From Cellulomonas sp. 73-145 (lineage in GTDB: Bacteria > Actinomycetota > Actinomycetes > Actinomycetales > Cellulomonadaceae), in assembly GCA_001898185.1 (NCBI GenBank), contig MKTI01000006.1, positions 186,001 to 250,000 on the forward strand: a stretch of DNA of 64,000 nucleotides, read 5' to 3'. How positions within the stretch are numbered: position 1 is the first letter of the stretch; the number at the start of each line of letters is the position of its first letter. The notes under the pieces are model-generated. The model worked only from the letters and a program-made list of their open reading frames with translations, had not been told where the DNA came from and did no database searches. Made by a program: the position numbers and the translations under genes. Below are positions 60,720-64,000 of this stretch, piece by piece.

Positions 60720-60793
60720 GCCTCATCCGGCGCACCCTCGTCCCGCACCGGCTCGTCCCGCGCCGCCCCGTCCCGCGCCACCTCATCCCGCAC
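60720..60793. repeat. 15-bp tandem repeats between DUF881 and sortase genes
   Basis: Four to five imperfect units of the form NCCTCGTCCCGCACC / NCCCCGTCCCGCGCC run through this stretch. In the sortase frame they would encode RDE-type pentapeptides (ARDEP, VRDEG). Confidence 0.6.
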
Positions 60794-61583
60794 CGCCGCG
60801 GCGGGTCGGTGCGCCGGCGGTCGCGGACGGCTCGGGCAGACCGGGCAGCACCTGCACGCCGGCCGGCACCGAGGCGTAGGTCAGGTCGGTGGCCGAGTAG
60901 GCGGGCAGCTGCAGCGAGGACGACTCGGCGACCTGCCACCCGAGGCCCACCTGGACGGAGTCGCGGACGTACGCGCGCACGGCCGGCGCCTGGTCGAGCG
61001 CCGCCTGGAGCTTGCGCGGGTCGCCGATCGCCCGGACGGTGTACGGCGGCGAGTAGACGCGGCCGTGCAGCCGCAGCACGTTGCCGACGCAGCGGAATGC
61101 GCTGGTCGACACCACCCGCTGGTCCTGCAGCTCCATCGCCTCGGCGCCACCCGCCCACAGCGCGTTCATCACGGCCTGCAGGTCCTGCTGGTGGACCACC
61201 AGCACGTCGGGGCTGACGTTGCCGCGCCGGGGAGAGTCGGCCGGCGCGTCGTTCAGCTGCACCGTCAGACCGATGCCGCTGACCGCCACACCACCGCCGG
61301 CCACCAGGTAGCCCGTCCCCACGGCGTCCGCCGACGCCCCGGGAAGGGCGCTCTGCGCCGTCAGCACGTCCACCTCGGCGCGGAGCTCGTCCACCTGCGC
61401 GGACAGCCGGGCGACCTTGTCCGACTCCGCCTGCGTCAGGCCGCGCAGATCGGTGGGATGCCGCGAGATCGACCCCGCCGCGCTGCGCGCCGACATGGAG
61501 AACAGCACCGCCGAGAGCAGCAGCACCACGCCGACGGACACGCTGCCGCGCGGCAGGCGCAGGCGGTGCGGGCGGTCGCTCAC
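60783..61583 (-). CDS. DUF881 family membrane protein
   Basis: A 266-residue protein: short basic N-terminus, one membrane segment (SVSVGVVLLLSAVLFSMSA), a coiled-coil-like helix (TQAESDKVARLSAQVDELRAEVDVL) and the DUF881 domain (GIGLTVQLNDAP, DVLVVHQQDLQAVMNALWAGGAEAMELQDQRV, SAFRCVGNVLRLHGRVYSPPYTVRAIGD). DUF881 proteins are conserved division-region proteins of Gram-positives. GTG 61583 with AGGAG six bases upstream is preferred to the longer frame. Confidence 0.9.
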   Translation of the reverse strand: MSDRPHRLRLPRGSVSVGVVLLLSAVLFSMSARSAAGSISRHPTDLRGLTQAESDKVARLSAQVDELRAEVDVLTAQSALPGASADAVGTGYLVAGGGVAVSGIGLTVQLNDAPADSPRRGNVSPDVLVVHQQDLQAVMNALWAGGAEAMELQDQRVVSTSAFRCVGNVLRLHGRVYSPPYTVRAIGDPRKLQAALDQAPAVRAYVRDSVQVGLGWQVAESSSLQLPAYSATDLTYASVPAGVQVLPGLPEPSATAGAPTRRGGAG

Positions 61584-61778
61584 GCAACGCTCCTGGTGAC
61601 GGGCCGGTGCACGCGGTCCGACGGCGTGCACCGTCTAGGCTAGGTCACGTTGCGCCCGGTCTGTGCGGCTCGCCTTGAGCACCGCAGCACGGGCGACGGC
61701 CCCCGGTTCCGCCTCGGCCACCGGCCTGCGACGGCCACGGGCGCGGCGGCCACCCATCGCCTGAAGGAGCACCCGGAC

Positions 61779-62036
61779 GTGCCTGAGTCGAGGTCGCGGA
61801 AGAAGGTCGCGTACACGCCGCCCCCCGGGAAGGCTGTCCCGCGCAAGCCGAACCCGCCGTGGTTCGTGCCGGTGATGCTGGGGCTGATGGTGGTCGGCCT
61901 GGCCTGGATCGTCGTCACGTACCTGACCGCCCAGAGCGGCCACACGTACCCGATCCCCGCGATCGGCCAGTGGAACCTCGCCTGCGGCTTCGGGCTGATC
62001 CTGGTCGGCTTCGGGATGACCACCCGCTGGCGCTGA
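61779..62036 (+). CDS. crgA: CrgA: cell-division inhibitor/divisome protein
   Basis: An 85-residue protein with a basic cytoplasmic N-terminus (PESRSRKKVAYTPPPGKAVPRKPNPPW) and two membrane segments (29-49 and 62-80), ending MTTRWR. This is the CrgA pattern; CrgA connects FtsZ-ring proteins with PBPs and FtsI. GTG 61779 follows AAGGAG nine bases upstream. It is divergent from DUF881, as in other actinobacteria. Confidence 0.93.
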   Translation: MPESRSRKKVAYTPPPGKAVPRKPNPPWFVPVMLGLMVVGLAWIVVTYLTAQSGHTYPIPAIGQWNLACGFGLILVGFGMTTRWR

Positions 62037-62144
62037 GCCACCCGCTCAGCGCCGCCGTCCCGTCGGGCCGGTTGTCCCCAGTGGTGAACAACCCTGTGGA
62101 AAACTACACCGATGTCATTCCGCAGGTCACAGCCTGTGGATGGC

Positions 62145-62963
62145 TCAGAGGAGCCCGACCGCCCGGTAGGCGAGGACGGTCGATGCGACGAGCAGGACGC
62201 CGACCACCACGGGGGCCGCCACGGCGACCAGCCGGCGCCGCGGTGCCGGAGCGTACGCGTAGGCCGCCCCGAGCAGGAGGCCGACGACGAGCCCGCCGAC
62301 GTGCGCCTGCCACGCGATGCCGAGCCCCGGCACGAACCCGATCACCAGGTTGATCACGATCACGCCGAGGATGCCGCGCGCGTCGGCACCGACCCGGCGC
62401 AGCACCACGAGGATCGCGCCGAACAGCCCGAACACCGCACCGGACGCCCCCACGATCCCGACGTTCCAGCTGTGCGTCACCGGCGCGAGCAGCACCGCAC
62501 CGACGGACCCGCCCACCGCCGCCATCAGGTAGAGCGTCAGGTAGCGCGCCCGGCCGAGCAGCTGCTCGAGCAGCGGCCCGACCGTCCACAGCGCCACCAT
62601 GTTGAACACGATGTGCAGGAAGCTCACGGGCGAGTGCAGAAACGCCGCGGTGAGGAACCGGTACGGCTGCGAGGCGCCGAGCAACGGGCTGAAGAGCCAC
62701 CTCGACGTCCACGTCGGCGTCGTCAGCTGCAGCAGGTAGCTGAGCGCGCTCAGCCCGATCAGCGTGAAGGTGACCAGCGGCCGCCCGTCCCGCACCCGAC
62801 CCCCGAGCGCCGTCCGGCGGGCCGGCACCGCGCGGTTCGCCTCGGCGACGCAGTCCACGCAGTGCACCCCGACCGGCGCCGGTCGCTGGCACTGCGGGCA
62901 CACGGGGCGCCCGCAGCGCTGGCAGCGCACGTAGCTGATCCGGTCGGGGTGCCGCGGGCACAC
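62145..62963 (-). CDS. Rhomboid family intramembrane serine protease with N-terminal zinc ribbon
   Basis: A 272-residue protein. The N-terminus carries a B-box-like zinc module (CPRHPD, YVRCQRCGRPVCPQCQ, GVHCVDC). Six to seven membrane segments follow, with the rhomboid signatures LHIVFNMVALWTVGPLLEQLLG, GASGAVFGL (catalytic Ser) and WQAHVGGLVVG (catalytic His). It cleaves membrane proteins within the bilayer. The start is uncertain: GTG 62963 gives MCPRHPD, while homologues usually have a few more residues, which here could come only from a CTG overlapping the cyclophilin stop at 63014. Confidence 0.88.
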   Translation of the reverse strand: MCPRHPDRISYVRCQRCGRPVCPQCQRPAPVGVHCVDCVAEANRAVPARRTALGGRVRDGRPLVTFTLIGLSALSYLLQLTTPTWTSRWLFSPLLGASQPYRFLTAAFLHSPVSFLHIVFNMVALWTVGPLLEQLLGRARYLTLYLMAAVGGSVGAVLLAPVTHSWNVGIVGASGAVFGLFGAILVVLRRVGADARGILGVIVINLVIGFVPGLGIAWQAHVGGLVVGLLLGAAYAYAPAPRRRLVAVAAPVVVGVLLVASTVLAYRAVGLL

Positions 62964-63010
62964 CGGGGGTGCCGCGGTACCGGCACCCAGGGGGTCGGGA
63001 GTGGTGATGG

Positions 63011-63547
63011 TCAGTCCTCGACGGTGATGGAGTCGATCACCACGTCCTGCACGGGACGGTCGCCCGGGCGGGTCGGAGTGGTGGCGATGGCGTCGACCAC
63101 GGCCTTGCTCGCGTCGTCGGCCACCTTGCCGAAGATGGTGTGCTTGCCGTTCAGCCACGGCGTCGGCGCCACCGAGATGAAGAACTGGGAGCCGTTGGTG
63201 CCGCCCATCTTCCCGGTGACCGGGTCGAGGCGCTTGCCCGCGTTGGCCATGGCCAGCACGTACGGCTCGGAGAACGTCAGCTCCGGGTGGATCTCGTCGT
63301 CGAAGTTGTAGCCCGGGCCGCCGCGGCCGGTGCCCTGGGGGTCACCGCCCTGGATCATGAAGCCCGGGATGACGCGGTGGAAGATCACGCCCTTGTACAG
63401 GGGGTCGGTGCGCGTGGCACCGCTCGGGTCCGTCCACTCCTGGGAACCGGTGGACAGCCCGGTGAAGTTCGCCACGGTGCGCGGTGCGTGGTTGGGGAAC
63501 AGCTCGACACGGATGTCGCCGGCGGTGGTGTGCAGGGTCGCAAACAT
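63011..63547 (-). CDS. ppiA: Cyclophilin-type peptidyl-prolyl cis-trans isomerase
   Basis: A 178-residue cytoplasmic prolyl isomerase: GVIFHRVIPGFMIQGGDPQGTGRGGPGY (catalytic Arg, Phe and Gln region), AMANAG, GSQFFISVAPTPWLNGKHTIFGKV. Length and motifs are complete, with no signal peptide. It is the first gene of a minus-strand pair with the rhomboid gene, the conserved actinobacterial arrangement near the origin. Confidence 0.95.
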   Translation of the reverse strand: MFATLHTTAGDIRVELFPNHAPRTVANFTGLSTGSQEWTDPSGATRTDPLYKGVIFHRVIPGFMIQGGDPQGTGRGGPGYNFDDEIHPELTFSEPYVLAMANAGKRLDPVTGKMGGTNGSQFFISVAPTPWLNGKHTIFGKVADDASKAVVDAIATTPTRPGDRPVQDVVIDSITVED

Positions 63548-63647
63548 GGCCTCAGTCTCGCACGGAGCCCTCCTGCGCAGCGGGGCCCGCGGTGGCAGAG
63601 TGGGAGGTCACAGCCTCGAGACCAGCAACGACGTCCGGGAGTGGCAG

Positions 63648-64000
63648 ATGACGAAGCACAGCAAGCTCGACGTTGACCCCGACAAGCTGAAGGAGCAGGC
63701 AGCCGACCTCGGCGCCACGCTGACGGGCGCCGCCGTGCATGCCAAGGAGTGGACGACACCTCGCGTGGAGGCCTTCATCGACTGGCTGCTTCCGCGCCTC
63801 GAGAACGCCTACAACGAGAGCGTCAAGGCCGCGGCACCGCGGGTGGAGAAGGCGGCCGAGAAGGCGGCGCCGGCGATCGACACCGCGCACGACAAGCTGG
63901 TGGACGAGCTGATCCCGCGCCTGGTCACCGCCCTGAACGAGGCGGCGGAGAAGGCGGGTGCGGCGGCGGTCAAGGCTGCCGACACCGCGGCGGAGGTCGC
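63648..64000 (+). CDS. Ala/Lys/Glu-rich helical protein, partial at the window end
   Basis: ATG 63648 with GGGAG a few bases upstream opens a frame with no stop before the window ends (117 codons). The sequence MTKHSKLDVDPDKLKEQAADLGATL then WTTPRVEAFIDWLLPRLENAYNESVKAAAPRVEKAAEKAAPAI is amphipathic and coiled-coil-like. It resembles the DUF5324-type proteins coded next to ppiA in other actinobacteria. Those carry a C-terminal membrane segment, which would lie outside this window. Confidence 0.75.
   Translation, partial: MTKHSKLDVDPDKLKEQAADLGATLTGAAVHAKEWTTPRVEAFIDWLLPRLENAYNESVKAAAPRVEKAAEKAAPAIDTAHDKLVDELIPRLVTALNEAAEKAGAAAVKAADTAAEV

Noticed and set aside
60783..60793. Frameshift between the DUF881 and sortase genes
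   Set aside because: Both genes are complete with their own motifs; the overlap comes only from an optional upstream GTG.

Overview
The window is very GC-rich (roughly 70-75 %), almost fully coding, and uses GTG starts and 4-bp ATGA/GTGA overlaps freely. It is chromosomal DNA of a high-GC actinobacterium. The conserved block at 50-64 kb (fhaA-fhaB-pstP-rodA-pbpA-pknA-pknB, pabA, class E sortase, DUF881 protein, crgA, rhomboid, cyclophilin) has the order found near the chromosomal origin in many Actinobacteria. Protein flavour and sugar-uptake content suggest a Cellulomonadaceae-like soil or plant-polymer degrader. That placement is inference; no 16S or origin is in the window.

Layout. 0-7 kb: a flavin disulfide reductase, a secreted PQQ-type sugar dehydrogenase, a PadR-DUF1048-ABC efflux operon and an ABC-F protein. 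7-11.7 kb: an ArsR/VOC pair, then a possible defence island (PD-(D/E)XK nuclease fused to a DUF2075 helicase, two membrane proteins, an Imm5-like immunity protein). 11.8-18.7 kb: a sugar-acid catabolic operon (DHDPS-family aldolase, SDR, enolase-superfamily dehydratase, ABC importer) under an FCD-type GntR regulator. 19-24.4 kb: a TetR/epimerase divergent pair, a membrane protein, and an ECF sigma factor with a membrane partner. 24.4-31.4 kb: a GH2 glycosidase, ABC sugar importer and LacI regulator. 31.4-33.9 kb: MarR, an MDR oxidoreductase and a DUF4380 protein.

33.9-47.8 kb is one long minus-strand Tad/Flp pilus locus. It runs from a zinc-ribbon protein through CpaB, a CpaE-TadE fusion, TadE, CpaF, TadB and TadC to a histidine kinase/response regulator pair. 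It continues with an Flp pilin, an OmpA-family lipoprotein, a TadG-like protein, a 472-residue protein with a pilin-type N-terminus, a lipoprotein and a DUF3592 protein. 47.8-49.7 kb holds a DUF192 gene, a decayed alpha/beta hydrolase, a phosphoglycerate-mutase-like pseudoenzyme and tRNA-Leu(CAG). 50-64 kb is the cell-division and Ser/Thr-phosphorylation core, which couples peptidoglycan synthesis (RodA/PbpA) to PknA/PknB kinases, the PstP phosphatase and FHA adaptors.

The accessory regions show clear regulatory architecture. There are twin TetR, LacI and GntR operators, PadR and ArsR operators at promoters, an ECF autoregulatory promoter, and a non-coding palindromic element present in two intergenic regions. 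Most notable are the Tad-locus oddities (CpaE-TadE fusion, giant pilin-like protein, OmpA lipoprotein), the RNG-motif mutase relative and the nuclease-helicase cluster.
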